From NCBI RefSeq assembly GCF_003253435.1, contig NZ_QKUB01000001.1:106749-170748 (forward strand): 64,000 nucleotides of DNA, written 5' to 3'. Numbering within the stretch: the stretch's first letter is position 1; every line of letters starts with the position of its first letter. Shown one piece after another: positions 1-11,721 of the stretch. Position numbers and translations under genes: made by a program. Under the pieces are notes generated by a model, which searched no databases, had not been told where the DNA came from, and worked only from the letters and a program-made list of their open reading frames with translations. The stretch is from Metamycoplasma auris. GTDB taxonomy: Bacteria; Bacillota_I; Bacilli_A; Mycoplasmatales; Metamycoplasmataceae.

Positions 1-366
1 AAAGATGCTATAATCTCAGAAGAAACTAAAATTCAAAATGAAGTTGAGTGAATGAAAAAAATGGATGATAAATCCAAACTTCTAAAAGAACATTCCGAAA
101 GCAAAGAGATGTCAAAAGACGAATTCAAGAAAAATTATGATGAGTATGTAGCAATGAGTCGTTCAATGGATCCAATATATCAATCATCACAAAAAAATTC
201 ATGATTATTTTATCGTGATGCAGAAGTTGAAGATTTATTTTATAATGTAAATACAATTATCCATTACACTCTTGAAAATAATGAAATTGTCTTAGAAAAA
301 GAAATTTCAGAATTTCTAGAAGAATATAAGAATCATTTGATTTCAAAATTCCTTTTAACTAGATAA
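1..366 (+). CDS. C-terminal part of an unknown protein (5' end outside window)
   Basis: An open frame runs from base 1 to TAA at 364-366 (121 residues) and reads through two in-frame TGA codons as Trp. It is Lys/Glu-rich and hydrophilic, with no membrane segment or recognisable motif in the visible part. It lies 31 bases upstream of a lipoprotein gene on the same strand, so it may itself be the end of a surface or lipoprotein gene, but the N-terminus that would show a lipobox is missing. I do not recognise the family. Confidence 0.6.
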
Positions 367-397
367 TAAAACTAGATATAAAGTCAGGTTAGATACA

Positions 398-974
398 ATG
401 AAAAAAGTAACAAAATTAATGCTATTTTCGTCGCCAATAATAATTAGTTGTTTTAGTGTTGTTTCATGTGCTCCAATTAATAAATTTTTAAATACAATTA
501 AGAATAAAAGTCTAATTGAAATTGATAGAAATATTGAACCTTTTTTTAATGAAGCAAAGAAGGAAGATAAAGATATAAGAGAACTTGAAAATGACATTAA
601 AAAAGCAGTTAGTGAATTAAGAAAAAAAAGAAATTTCAGATTCTTATCCAATAGGAAAGTTCTTTGAAGATTCAAAGGATAAAATCATTAAATCAATCGA
701 TAATTTCTATAATTTAAAATTACAACAAGCTCAGGAAGTTATTGAATATGTTAAACAATATAACGAGCTACGAAAAATTGTTACAAAAAATAATTTAGAA
801 AAATTAGAAAATAACAAAAAATTAAACAAAGAAGTATCCGAATATTTTGAAAAAAACTTTAGTAATAAAAACTTTGATATCAACAACTTGAATCTTGATA
901 AATTAAAGGAACAAAGTATTGATCTTGCTAAATTTATTAATGAGATTAAAAATAAATATAAAATTGATATTTAG
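398..974 (+). pseudogene. Lipoprotein gene interrupted by a frameshift at an A8 tract
   Basis: ATG 398 opens a lipoprotein signal peptide (basic start, hydrophobic core, lipobox VVSC with Cys24) followed by a helical Lys/Glu-rich region. In this frame translation ends at TAA 680-682 after a short out-of-frame tail. If one A is removed from the run of eight A at 622-629, the frame continues smoothly with the same composition to TAG 972-974, giving about 191 residues. The downstream part has no start of its own. It may be a phase-variable surface lipoprotein switched off, a decaying gene or a sequencing error in the homopolymer. A terminator follows at 1010. Function unknown. Confidence 0.7.
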
Positions 975-1009
975 ATTCTTCTAACTTAGAATTTTTGAAT
1001 TATTAAATT

Positions 1010-1030
1010 AAGACCTAATGGTCTTTTTTT
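1010..1030 (+). terminator. Intrinsic terminator after the lipoprotein gene
   Basis: The stem AAGACC (1010-1015) pairs with GGTCTT (1020-1025) around loop TAAT and is followed by a T run to 1030. Confidence 0.75.
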
Positions 1031-1078
1031 AATACCTAAAAAAATTAAAAAAAAGATAAAACACCGGTTTAGTTGTTG

Positions 1079-1084
1079 TATAAT
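1079..1084 (+). promoter_or_regulatory. Probable -10 box of the rpsL-rpsG-fusA operon
   Basis: A perfect TATAAT lies 84 bases before the rpsL start and just after the preceding terminator. No convincing -35 is seen at 17 bases upstream. The implied 5' leader is about 75 bases and AT-rich, without an obvious structure. Confidence 0.5.
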
Positions 1085-1167
1085 TTATTCGTATTTTATT
1101 TATAAGATAAAAAGAGTAAAATAATAAATTAAAAATTAATTAAAAATATCTAAATAAGGAGAAAAAA

Positions 1168-1584
1168 ATGCCTACAGTTGCGCAATTGGTTAAACAAGGT
1201 CGTAAGGCTAAGAGCACAAAATCAAAAGCTCCTGCTTTGCTAAAAATGTATAACTCATTACAAAAAAAAGAAAAAGCAATTTCTGCGCCATTTAAACGTG
1301 GTGTATGTACTCGGGTAGCAACAATGACACCAAAGAAACCTAACTCAGCGATTCGTAAATATGCCCGTGTTAGATTATCAAATGGTCAAGAAGTTACAGC
1401 ATATATTCCTGGAGAAGGACATAACTTACAAGAACACTCAGTAGTTTTAATTCGTGGTGGTAAAGTTAAAGACTTACCTGGTGTTAGATACACAATCGTT
1501 CGTGGAACACAAGATGCAGCAGGTGTTAATAATAGAAAACAAGCTCGTTCACTATATGGAACAAAGAGACCAAAAAGTAATTAA
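1168..1584 (+). CDS. rpsL: Ribosomal protein S12
   Basis: A 138-residue protein of the small-subunit decoding centre, where it contacts helices 18 and 44 of 16S rRNA. It shows the hallmark segment [17 protein letters not shown], which carries the lysine linked to streptomycin response, and the late [11 protein letters not shown] block. Length is normal for S12. The start is fixed by AAGGAG at 1156-1161, six bases before ATG 1168. It is first gene of the str operon; rpsG follows after 28 bases. Confidence 0.98.
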   Translation: MPTVAQLVKQGRKAKSTKSKAPALLKMYNSLQKKEKAISAPFKRGVCTRVATMTPKKPNSAIRKYARVRLSNGQEVTAYIPGEGHNLQEHSVVLIRGGKVKDLPGVRYTIVRGTQDAAGVNNRKQARSLYGTKRPKSN

Positions 1585-1588
1585 TTAG

Positions 1589-2083
<495 letters not shown>

Positions 2084-2108
2084 TTATTTAAGAGTTTAGG
2101 AAAAACAT

Positions 2109-4202
2109 ATGTCAAGAGAATATAAATTAGATGATTATCGAAACATCGGAATAATGGCTCATATTGATGCTGGAAAAACTACAACAACAGAAAGAGTTTT
2201 ATATCACACAGGAAAAATTCATAAGATTGGTGAAACACACGAAGGTGCTTCACAAATGGATTGAATGGTTCAAGAACAAGAACGTGGAATTACAATTACT
2301 TCTGCTGCGACAACAACATATTGAAAAAATAAAAGATTAAACATTATCGATACTCCAGGACACGTTGACTTTACTATTGAGGTCGAAAGATCATTACGTG
2401 TACTTGATGGTGCTGTTGCTGTTTTAGATGCCCAATCAGGTGTTGAACCTCAAACTGAAACCGTTTGAAGACAAGCAACTAACTATAGAGTTCCAAGAAT
2501 TGTTTATGTAAACAAAATGGATAAAATGGGCGCTAACTTCAAGGCTTCTGTTGAATCTTTAAAGAAATTATTAGGAGCTAATGCTCACGCAATTCAACTA
2601 AATATTGGTGAAGAAGCACAATTTAGTGGAATTATTGACTTGGTGACAATGAAAGCATATGAATTCGATGGTGGTGTCGATGAAAATATGAAGGAAATCG
2701 AAATTCCAAGTTATTTGAAGGATGAAGCTTCATTAATGAGATCATCTTTAGCTGAATCATTAGCTGATTTTGATGAAGAATTAATGGAAATGTTATTGAT
2801 GGAACAAGAAATTCCAGTTGATCTAATGAAAAAAGCACTTAGAACAGCAACATTAACTGCTAATTACTTCCCAGTAGTATGTGGAACATCATTCAAAAAC
2901 AAGGGTGTTAAGTTAATGCTTGATGCAGTTGTTGATTATCTACCAAGTCCACTTGATATCCCTCCAATGAAGGCATACAAAAATGGTGAAGAAATTACAA
3001 TTCCAGCTTCAGATGATGAATTCTTTTCTGCTTTAGCATTTAAAGTTATGAATGACCCATTCGTAGGAAATCTAACATTCTTTAGAGTATACAGTGGTGT
3101 TATTAATAAAGGTTCATATGTAATCAACTCAACTAAAGGCGAAAAAGAAAGACTAAGTCGGATCTTATTAATGCATGCTAACTCAAGAAGTGACATTGAA
3201 GAAGTTAGAACAGGAGATATTGGTGCTGCTGTTGGATTAAAATATACAACAACAGGAGATACATTAATTGATGAAAAACACAAAGATGTAGTTCTTGAAA
3301 ATATGAACTTCCCTGAACCAGTTATTTCACAGGCAATCGAACCAAAGACAAAGGATGCTTCTGAAAAGTTGTCACTTGCTCTACAACGTCTAGGTGCAGA
3401 AGACCCAACATTTAAATACTACACTGATGAAGAAACAGGTCAAACAATTATTGCTGGAATGGGTGAATTACACCTTGATATCATTATTGATCGTTTAAAG
3501 AGAGAATTTAGAGTTGAAGTAAGTGTTGGTGCTCCTCAAGTTTCATACCGTGAAACAATTACCAAATCAGCAGAGGTTGAAGGTATTCATAAGAAACAAT
3601 CTGGTGGTAAAGGTCAATATGGTCATGTTTGAATCAAATATGAACCAAATCCAGATGGTGGTTTTGAATTTGTTGATAAGATTGTTGGTGGAAAGATTCC
3701 TAAGGAATACATTAAGTCAATTGAAAAAGGACTTAAAGAAAAAATGGCAATTGGAATTCTTGCTGGCTATCAAATGATTGATATTAAAGCAACATTATTT
3801 GATGGTTCATACCATGATGTCGACTCTTCTGAATTGGCTTATAAGATTGCTGCCTCAAAATCACTAACAAAGGGACGTGATCTATTAGGCACTGTATTAC
3901 TAGAACCAATTATGGACGTAGCAGTAGTAGTTCCTGAAGATTTCTTTGGTGATGTTATGGGAGATATTTCTCGTAGAAGGGGTCAAATTCGTGATAACGA
4001 AACAAGAAATGATGGCGCACATGTAATTAAGGCATATGTTCCATTGAGTGAAATGTTTGGTTATGCAACACAACTAAGATCGATGACAACAGGTCGTGGT
4101 ACATACCAAATGTGATTTGACCACTATGAAAAAATTCCACGTAATCTAGCTGATGAAATCATTAAAAAACGTGGTGGAAAAGTTTCAATTGATGAAGATT
4201 AA
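2109..4202 (+). CDS. fusA: Elongation factor G
   Basis: A 697-residue translocation GTPase, normal length for EF-G. GTPase motifs are visible in order: AHIDAGKT at residues 17-24 (P loop), DTPGH at 81-85 (G3) and NKMD at 135-138 (G4), followed by the EF-G domains II to V. Several in-frame TGA codons (for example 2463, 3630 and 4113) encode Trp and would look like stops in the standard code. It is the last gene of the str operon. tufA does not follow, unlike in many bacteria; a strong terminator does. Confidence 0.98.
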
Positions 4203-4243
4203 AATAAACTTTTATCAATTAAAAAATTAAAAAACTCATTTTT

Positions 4244-4292
4244 AATAAGTCAAGTAAAACCTTGAAAAGAAGGTTACTTGACTTATTTTTTA
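4244..4292 (+). terminator. Strong intrinsic terminator of the str operon
   Basis: A long inverted repeat: the left arm begins at 4244 (AATAAGTCAAGTAA...) and the right arm 4270-4287 (AAGGTTACTTGACTTATT) ends in a T run. The stem is nearly perfect over about 18 pairs. Confidence 0.9.
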
Positions 4293-4369
4293 GTAATTTT
4301 TCTAAATTTTAGAATTTTAAAAAGTATCTCAATTTGAGTTGAAATCGTGCATTTTACTTTAGAAAATTG

Positions 4370-4405
4370 TTTTTTTTTTTTTTTAGTAAATTATTTTGCT
4401 ATACT
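4370..4405 (+). promoter_or_regulatory. Promoter of the first MIB-MIP pair with a T15 tract at the -35 position
   Basis: A run of 15 T covers 4370-4384, and a -10-like TATACT lies at 4400-4405, so the expected -35 window (about 4377-4382) falls inside the homopolymer. Slippage in such a tract would change the -35/-10 spacing. A small palindrome, CTCAATTTGAG, lies upstream at 4328-4338. Transcription start and any switching are inferred. Confidence 0.55.
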
Positions 4406-4463
4406 TTTGTTTTTAAATTTTTAAGTATTAAAAAATATAAATAATAAAGGTCTAGTTTTAGTT

Positions 4464-6665
4464 ATGAGATTATTTAAAAGTAAGAAAAATAAAAAAATTG
4501 CAATCGCACTAGGATTAAGTTTAGTTTTGGGAATAGCATCCTCTGGAATACTGTATGCTCATAACCAAAAAAATCATCTTGGAATAAGTTATGTTAATCA
4601 TAACCAAGCATCCCCTGAGATTTTTAATCGTGGTGCTGCTGATACTTCTAATGCTGCAATCTCAAATACAGATAGAAACCTAAAAGAACTTACTACTCCA
4701 ATTGAAACTGAAGATACTAGACCAATTGTCCAACCAATTGAAATAACTAAACCTGAAGAAACCCCCAAGGATGAACCTCAACCAACCCCTATGCCAACAC
4801 CATCTCCAAAACCAGAACCAAAAAAAGAAACTGAAAGTGTAGTTCTTGAACTCAATGGTGTTAGAGTAAATGCAATTGTTGAAAAACCAGCAGGTCAAAC
4901 TTTAAATGATGCTGACATTGCAGCAGGAATTACAAATAGAAATCCTTTTGTGTATGACTTAGTTGGAAGAGTTGTTTCTGTCGAAGTAACAAAAGAATTA
5001 GAAGCAGCCGTTTCTAAAGACTTATTAGACCATAAAACTCTAGGTCTTAAAGCATTTCAAACTTCATTTTTTAGTAGTTTTTCATTTGAAAAAAGAGAAG
5101 GAGAATATGATCCTGAATTATTTTTCAAACAAAACTATGATTATTGACAAAGAGTTTTACAACGTTTTCGTAAATTATTAGATGGCCCAAGAGTACTTGA
5201 ATTTCTATTACCCGAGAAAAAAGAAGAATATTCTAACAAACATTTTGATTCTGATGATATTAGGTATGCTTGATTGATCCAAAATCTAGATTATTCAAAA
5301 TTTAATACTTTATCTGCTGGAGCTAAAAAATTCTTAGGTGAAGGATATACTGCAACTGCTGATAATGTTTACATCAATGAAAATGGTGAATTAGATTCAT
5401 ATGGATATGATGTTCCTGCAGGTTATAACAAAGTAACAACTCTTTACGAAAAACTAAATAAAGAAAGAAGAGTATTTAGTATTTCAGGATACTATGGAAG
5501 AAATCCAGACCAAATTAATAAAGGGGAATATCCTGGATGAACCAAAAGAGATGCTACAGGTGAATTTAATAGTTATGGCATAGGTAACGGGGATGACATC
5601 AAAGTATTTGAATTAAGTAAAACTGAAGATGGAAAAGAAAGAAAAGAACTTGCAGTTGAAATAGATGCAGCAAATTCTGAAGGGTATAAAAAGACGCTAG
5701 AATTCATAAATAAACTAAAGAGTGATGGCAAAAAAATTACTTCATATCGTATTCGAAATATGGGTAAAAATGATCCAAATCAAGCATTTAAAGAAATTAT
5801 GAAAGCACTTCCTGATGATTTGCCTCACCTTGAATTATTCTTTGCTGCTAGTGCAACAAATACTGCATCATTGATTGAACTTGAAAATAAAAAAATCAAA
5901 GAACTTTCATTATTTACATTAGGTAACATTCACCTTGATAGTTGATCAATTAATCCTCTTGCTCTAAAAGGTGTTGAATGAATAAACACAATTGATTACT
6001 CAAACAATTATGGCATTCAAAATGCGGCTTCAAGAATTGTCTTTAATACCTTAGCGTTCGAAGAAAGTGATATTCAAAATAACTCATCAGATAAGTATAA
6101 ACGAATCAATGATGGGCTAAGAATGGCTTACTATGTAAGAAATAATGAAGGTATTTTCCAAGGTAACTTTGGACCTGGAAATAATCCAGATAATGACGAA
6201 GGAAATAGTAGTTATCCAACAAGACTTGATTTTTCAGGAGCACCTTCAATTAAGAGTCTAAAAGGTTTAGTATTCTATGATAAATTTAATTCAAATAATC
6301 GACCAAGAAAACTAAAGAACCTAAAATTCTTCAATGATAAATCATATTTTGAAGTATCTGGAGATGACTTAGATGGTGGTCAATTAGATAGTGTCATGGC
6401 AATTGGCGAGCCAGCACCTCCTAAAACTAAGATTGAATTTAGTAATGGAACAATTACCCAAAAAATTAGAATTAAAGGAAAAGCTCAATTAACTGAATCA
6501 GCGCTATCTAATTTAGGTGTCTTAATTTCACTTGCTGAAATTCCTAGAAATATAGAAGTTGAAGGTGATGCTAGTGAACTTAAATCTCAATTAAGTGCTA
6601 GAGGATACAATGTATCTGAATATTCAGGTTCCTCTTCTTCATCAGAGGATGATTCGTTTAACTAA
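4464..6665 (+). CDS. Mycoplasma immunoglobulin-binding protein MIB, copy 1
   Basis: A 733-residue surface protein of the MIB family. MIB captures IgG by its variable (Fv) region and presents it to the partner protease MIP. The N-terminus has a basic start and a hydrophobic anchor at about residues 12-31 with no lipobox Cys, then the motifs NHLGI and PEIFNRG. A Pro-rich linker follows at about 96-121, and then a long globular region with repeated Leu-rich strands (for example SYRIRNMGKND, LPHLELFF). Seven or more in-frame TGA encode Trp. The SD (AAGG, 4447-4450) is rather far from the start. The MIP gene begins 50 bases downstream, which is the standard gene order. Family assignment is from remembered motifs and gene order. 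Confidence 0.87.
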
Positions 6666-6715
6666 TGCTTAAATTAAAAAAATATCGTATTGATTAATTA
6701 ATAAGGAAAAAACTT

Positions 6716-9325
6716 ATGAAAAAAAATCTAAAGCATAATAAGATATTGTTTTCTTTTATTGGAACAGCAATGCTTAGTGTTCCATTTTTATTAGCAATTT
6801 CTTGTGAAAAAAATAACAAGATTAATGATGACAGTGAAAATAAAAATAACGAAGTAGATAAAAATTACTCTGATGACCAATTTAAGAAAGATATTGCTTC
6901 TTTTGATGGAAAAAATCTTGAAGATATTTTTGAAGTTTCTTTTGCTAAATTCTTTTCAGGTAAAAAAGATAATGTATATGCTTCAGAACTTCAATCGCAA
7001 CCAGGTTTTTTAGATCTTAAATTTAAAAATAAGAAATTTGAGAAGCAAATTGACTATAGAGTTGATGGAATTAAATTAGAACCAAGAGCTAATGTCACCG
7101 GTGAAGCAGAGATTATTGTTGTATTTAATAATAAAAACAAAAAAAACAAAACCCAGGAAGTAAAGACCTTTAGCTTGAATGGATTAGCTTCAAATCCAAA
7201 TAATACTGATCGAAGTGGGAATAGGCCTTCTAATTACACTCCTTCTTCATTGAAAAATGAAGAAATTAATGAGTACATTAGAAAATCACAAGAAGAGCGT
7301 TTTAAGATTGATAATGAAAAACATCTAAAAGGGTTAAAGGATTATTTGGCTTTTGCAACTGGAATTAAAGAATGACAATCATTAAGAAAAGATCTTAAGG
7401 CTTCATCAACTCAAATATCCACATTTGATGAAAAAGCAAAAAAACTAGGTCAAGATACTTTTGAAAATCAAGCTTATAAAGGTTTTAGTCTACCCTCATA
7501 TAAGAATGGTGGGTCAGAAATTGATGGACTAGATATTCTAGAAGGTCAAGAAATGCCAAAGAGACCATCTGAAATTGATGTTATTGGAAAACAAAATCCT
7601 GATGCTTCAATTGGTTTGGCTAGAAAAATTGTTAATGAACATTATTTAGATATTGCTAAGCAAACCTACTCAATACGTTTAAGTAATTTAAGAGATTGAA
7701 AAAACGAAATAGCAAAAAATGAATCTGATATTGAATATTTGACAAAGAATACTAATGAATTTGATAAATTAAAAAAGGATAAATTAGAACAACTAAAAAA
7801 AGATAAACAAGTTGTTGAAAAAGAATTTGATGCAAAAATTGCAAAGTTAGACAAAACTTTAAAAAATGCTGAAGAAGAAAGAAAAAAGAAAGCATTAGAT
7901 GACTACGATAAAAGTATTAAATATTATGAAGAATTAGACAACAATAAATATATTGAATTTTTAACAGATCAAATAGCTGAATTTAAGAAAAAAGCTGAAG
8001 AAAATAAAAGAGAGAAGAAAGAACTTATTCCAGAAAATGGAACTATGTGAATTCTAGATTATCAACTTAATGAGCAAGGATATCCAACAAAATGATATTT
8101 TGGAACTAATTCACATGTTGCTAGAGCTCTAACTGATAATTTGGAGACTTTTTCAATTACAAAAGTTAGTGATGATTTAAAAGTTGGTTCAACATTGAAA
8201 CTTTCATGATTGGATGATAAGATCCATACCTATGGGTTTACAAATGATGCAAAAGGTGCAATAAAAAAAGTATTTGATGGTGTTGACTTCTTAAAAGATG
8301 ATCATAAAGCACAAAAATTCTTATCAGAAAAATCAAAGGCTAAATTTGGAGATTTGCACTCCTTTGCTGACTTCGCAGTGCTTGAAATTGACTTTTCAAA
8401 GATAAAAAAAGAGCATCTATCAATTACTGCAAATAACAATTCTCTTCTTGATAAAAAATCATATGTAAAAAATGAAACTGATAAATTTTCAGAAGAATTA
8501 GCTAAAGATATTACTAATAATTACAAAGATAGAACTAATAAGCACATCAAATTTAAAAAAGATTCATATCTTAAAGATTACAAAAAAATCGATTTCCCTT
8601 TTAAAGGCAAAATAGATAGTAATATTGATCAACTTTATGCAGTTGGATGGCCTTCTTCAAAAGGTGATTATTATTTAGAAAGATATGTTGATGATGATCA
8701 AAGAGAACAACAAGATCATTCATTTAGTCTTTGAACAAATACTGAATTTGAATACTTTAAGTCACCAGTTGTATCTGGCGAAAATTCATACGTTAGCCCT
8801 GAAAACCTAGAAAAATTCAAACGTGGTAATTTCTTATCTTATCAAATTGGTTATCGTTCATTTGTAAATAAACCAGGAGTTCTAGATACATTTATTGCTT
8901 CTCCAAAAGCAGGTGATGATTTTATTGAAATTAATGGTAAAAAGTATGCTAATATGGCACTTGCTTATATGCCTCGTAGATGAGCTCCAATTGGTGGAGC
9001 CTCAGGTTCTTCAATAAGAAACCAAAATAATGAATTAGTTGCAGTATATTATGCAACTAATACATCAGCGCGTGTTGGTATGGCTGTGGCATTTAGATCT
9101 GAAGGATTCAATTATGAAGGATTATATGGCAAATACAATTTACCTCAATATGATCTAATATATGGTGGTGGTAAGGACCAAAAGAGTTCTTATAAGGATG
9201 CACTTAAAGAAATGTATAAAGAACAAAATGGAAGTTTTAAAACTAACCTATTTAAAGAAGGACTAGATAAAGAAATTTCTGATTTCAAATTTAATAAAGT
9301 TCTAACTGGAGATGATATTAAATAA
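6716..9325 (+). CDS. Mycoplasma immunoglobulin protease MIP (DUF31 serine protease lipoprotein), copy 1
   Basis: An 869-residue lipoprotein: lipobox LAISC with Cys30, then an N-terminal domain. A strongly charged coiled-coil arm spans about residues 330-440, and a trypsin-like protease domain follows. Likely catalytic residues are His467 (in TNSHV), Asp552 (in ADFAVLEID) and Ser763 (in GASGSS). The C-terminus carries LPQYDLIYGGGKDQ, shared with copy 2. MIP cleaves the heavy chain of IgG held by MIB, between VH and CH1. It directly follows its MIB. TGA codons are read as Trp throughout. Catalytic assignments are by analogy with chymotrypsin-like folds. Confidence 0.88.
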
Positions 9326-9343
9326 TTTCTTACTTTAGATTTT

Positions 9344-9388
9344 AAAATAAAACTTATAGCAACCAAAAAATGTTATGAGTTTTATTTT
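9344..9388 (+). terminator. Probable terminator between the two MIB-MIP pairs
   Basis: AAAATAAAACT (9344-9354) pairs with AGTTTTATTTT (9378-9388), and the inner part of the stem continues imperfectly. The right arm ends in a T-rich segment. This separates the pairs into two transcription units, and the second MIB has its own SD. A weak promoter candidate (TTGCAT at 9404, TAAAAT at 9430) has 20-base spacing and is uncertain. Confidence 0.6.
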
Positions 9389-9494
9389 AATAATTGAATT
9401 TTATTGCATAAATATAGTTTAAATTTTGTTAAAATAATTTATTTATTTTATTAAGCATTAATCCCCTAAATAACTTAAGGAGAAAAAGTAATCT

Positions 9495-11702
9495 ATGAGT
9501 TCCTTTAAATCAAAAAAGACTAAAAAAATGATTTTATCTTTAGGAATTGCTACATTGCTAGCAATTCCCTTAGGAGTTTTTGTCTATAGTCTTAATCATC
9601 GAAATCATTTAGGGATTAATTACATCAATAATAATCAATCAAATCCTGAAATTTTTAATCGTGGTTTTGCTAACTCATCCAATGCTTCAATTTCTAATTC
9701 TGATCATAATCTAAAAGAATTAAAGACTCCAATTGTTACTGAAGATAAGATTGAAGAAAGAATTCAACCAATTGAGGTTGATAAGTCAAATCACGAAACA
9801 AAACCAATAGAAAATGCAAATAATAACGGTAATTTAGATTCAGATAATATTGAAATAAAAGAAGTTGTAATTAATGGTGTTAAAGTAATTCTTCATGCTG
9901 AAAAACCTCCAAAAAGAATTTTAGATAAACGTGATATTGATTCAAGGATTACAAATAGAATTCCATATATTAATAACCATGTTGGAAAAGTTCTAAGGAT
10001 TGAAGTAACTGAAAAATTAAAGGAAGCAACAGTTAAAAATTTAGTTAATGGTGAATGAAGCAGTTTAGAGAACTATACAAATACTTTTTTAAGTGATGAT
10101 ATTCCCCTAACTAAAACTAAGGAATTTGATCCTGACTTATATTTTAGAAATAACAGTCATGTATGACAACGAATGATTGATCGTTTTTGACGTTTACTTG
10201 AAAGTGAAAACGTTGTTAATTTCCTAAACGAAGATGCCGCTAAAAAATGAAGAGACAAAGAAAATCTTCATTTTGATTCAAAAGATTTAAAGTATGCTTG
10301 ATTAATTAAGAATTTAGATTATAGCAAGTTTACTAAATTATCAAAAGGAGCACTTGAATATCTAGGTCAAGGATATACAGCTTCAGCTGATAATGTTTAT
10401 GTTGATGAAAATGGTGAGTTATCTTCATACGCCTTTTCTCCTGCCCCTGGATATAATTCAGTTACAACAAGACAAGAGAAAGACAATCGAGAAAGAAGAG
10501 CATTTGCAATTGATGGATATTATGGAAGAAATTCAGGTGATATTGCTAGTGGGGATTATCCCGGTTGAACAAAAAGAATTGTTACAAATGATGAAAAATT
10601 CAAGGAATTCAATGTCGGTAATAACGATGGGATTGTGATTACTGAATTAACTAGAGAAAAACAAGACCCAGGTCTTGCAATCAATAAAGGATATGTGGTT
10701 GAAATTGATGCAGCAAACGAAGCTGGATTTGAAAAAACTGAAAAACTAATTAGAGATCTACAATCTAAAAATATAGAAATAACTTCATATCGTATTCGAA
10801 ATATGGGTAAGAAAGATATTAATCAAAGTTTTAGAAGAATCTTTAAAGCCTTACCTAATAAGCTTCCCCAACTTGAATTATTCTTTGATGATCGAGCAAC
10901 AAATACTGAAGCATTAATTGAATTAGAAAATAAAGAAATCAAGGAATTATCAATCTTTACAATTGGAAATGCACTACTAGATAATTGATCAATCAATCCT
11001 TTAGCATTAAGAGGGGTTGCGTGAGTTAATACAATTGATTACAATATCAATCTTGATTCTAAAAAATTTGATATGGCTTCAAGAATTGTTTTCAATACTC
11101 TTGCTTTTGAAGAGAGTGATATTAAAAAAGAACAATCAGATCCAAAAGAGAAATTCAAACGTATAAACGAAGGTCTTCGGATGGCTTACTATGTAAGAAA
11201 TAACGAAGGTGTTTTTCAAGGTAATTTTGGTCCTGGGTTAGATCCTGATACTGACGAAGGAAATAATAGTTATCCTACAAGAATTGATTTTTCAAGAGCA
11301 CCTTCAATTAAGAGTTTAAAACATCTAGTTTTTTCTGATTATATTAAGGAATCTAATCGAAGTAGAAAATTAAAGAACGTTAAATTCTTTAATGATAAAC
11401 AATGATTTGAAATTAGTGCTGATGATCTTGATAATGCACAATTTGATAGCGTGATTGCGCATGATGAACCAGGTCCACCAAAAGCTAAAATTGAATTTAG
11501 TAATGTGCTGGAAACGCAAAGTATTAGAATTTCTGGCAACAGTGAACTTAGTTCCTCAGCACTAAGTAATTTAAGAATTCTTTTAAAACTAACTGAGATT
11601 GGAAATCCAATTCAAGTCGATTCAAATGCAATTGCACTAAAAAATCAACTAACTAAATATGGTTTTAATGTTGAAGATAGTTCTGATGAAACTTTTAACT
11701 AA
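9495..11702 (+). CDS. Mycoplasma immunoglobulin-binding protein MIB, copy 2
   Basis: A 735-residue paralogue of copy 1 with the same plan: basic start, hydrophobic anchor at about residues 14-32, NHLGI and PEIFNRG motifs, then the large IgG-binding region. The core block ITSYRIRNMGK and the segment MAYYVRNNEG are shared. The Pro-rich linker of copy 1 is replaced by an Asn-rich stretch at about 97-118. The SD AAGGAG (9477-9482) precedes the ATG. TGA codons are Trp. The partner MIP starts 19 bases downstream. The two MIBs are clearly diverged, so this is not a recent duplication. Confidence 0.87.
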
Positions 11703-11721
11703 TTAAAATAAGGATAATAAG

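Noticed and set aside
4244..4463. Insertion sequence or recombination site flanking the MIB-MIP island
   Set aside because: I saw no transposase, no terminal inverted repeats and no direct repeats at the island's edges. Only a terminator and a promoter were found.
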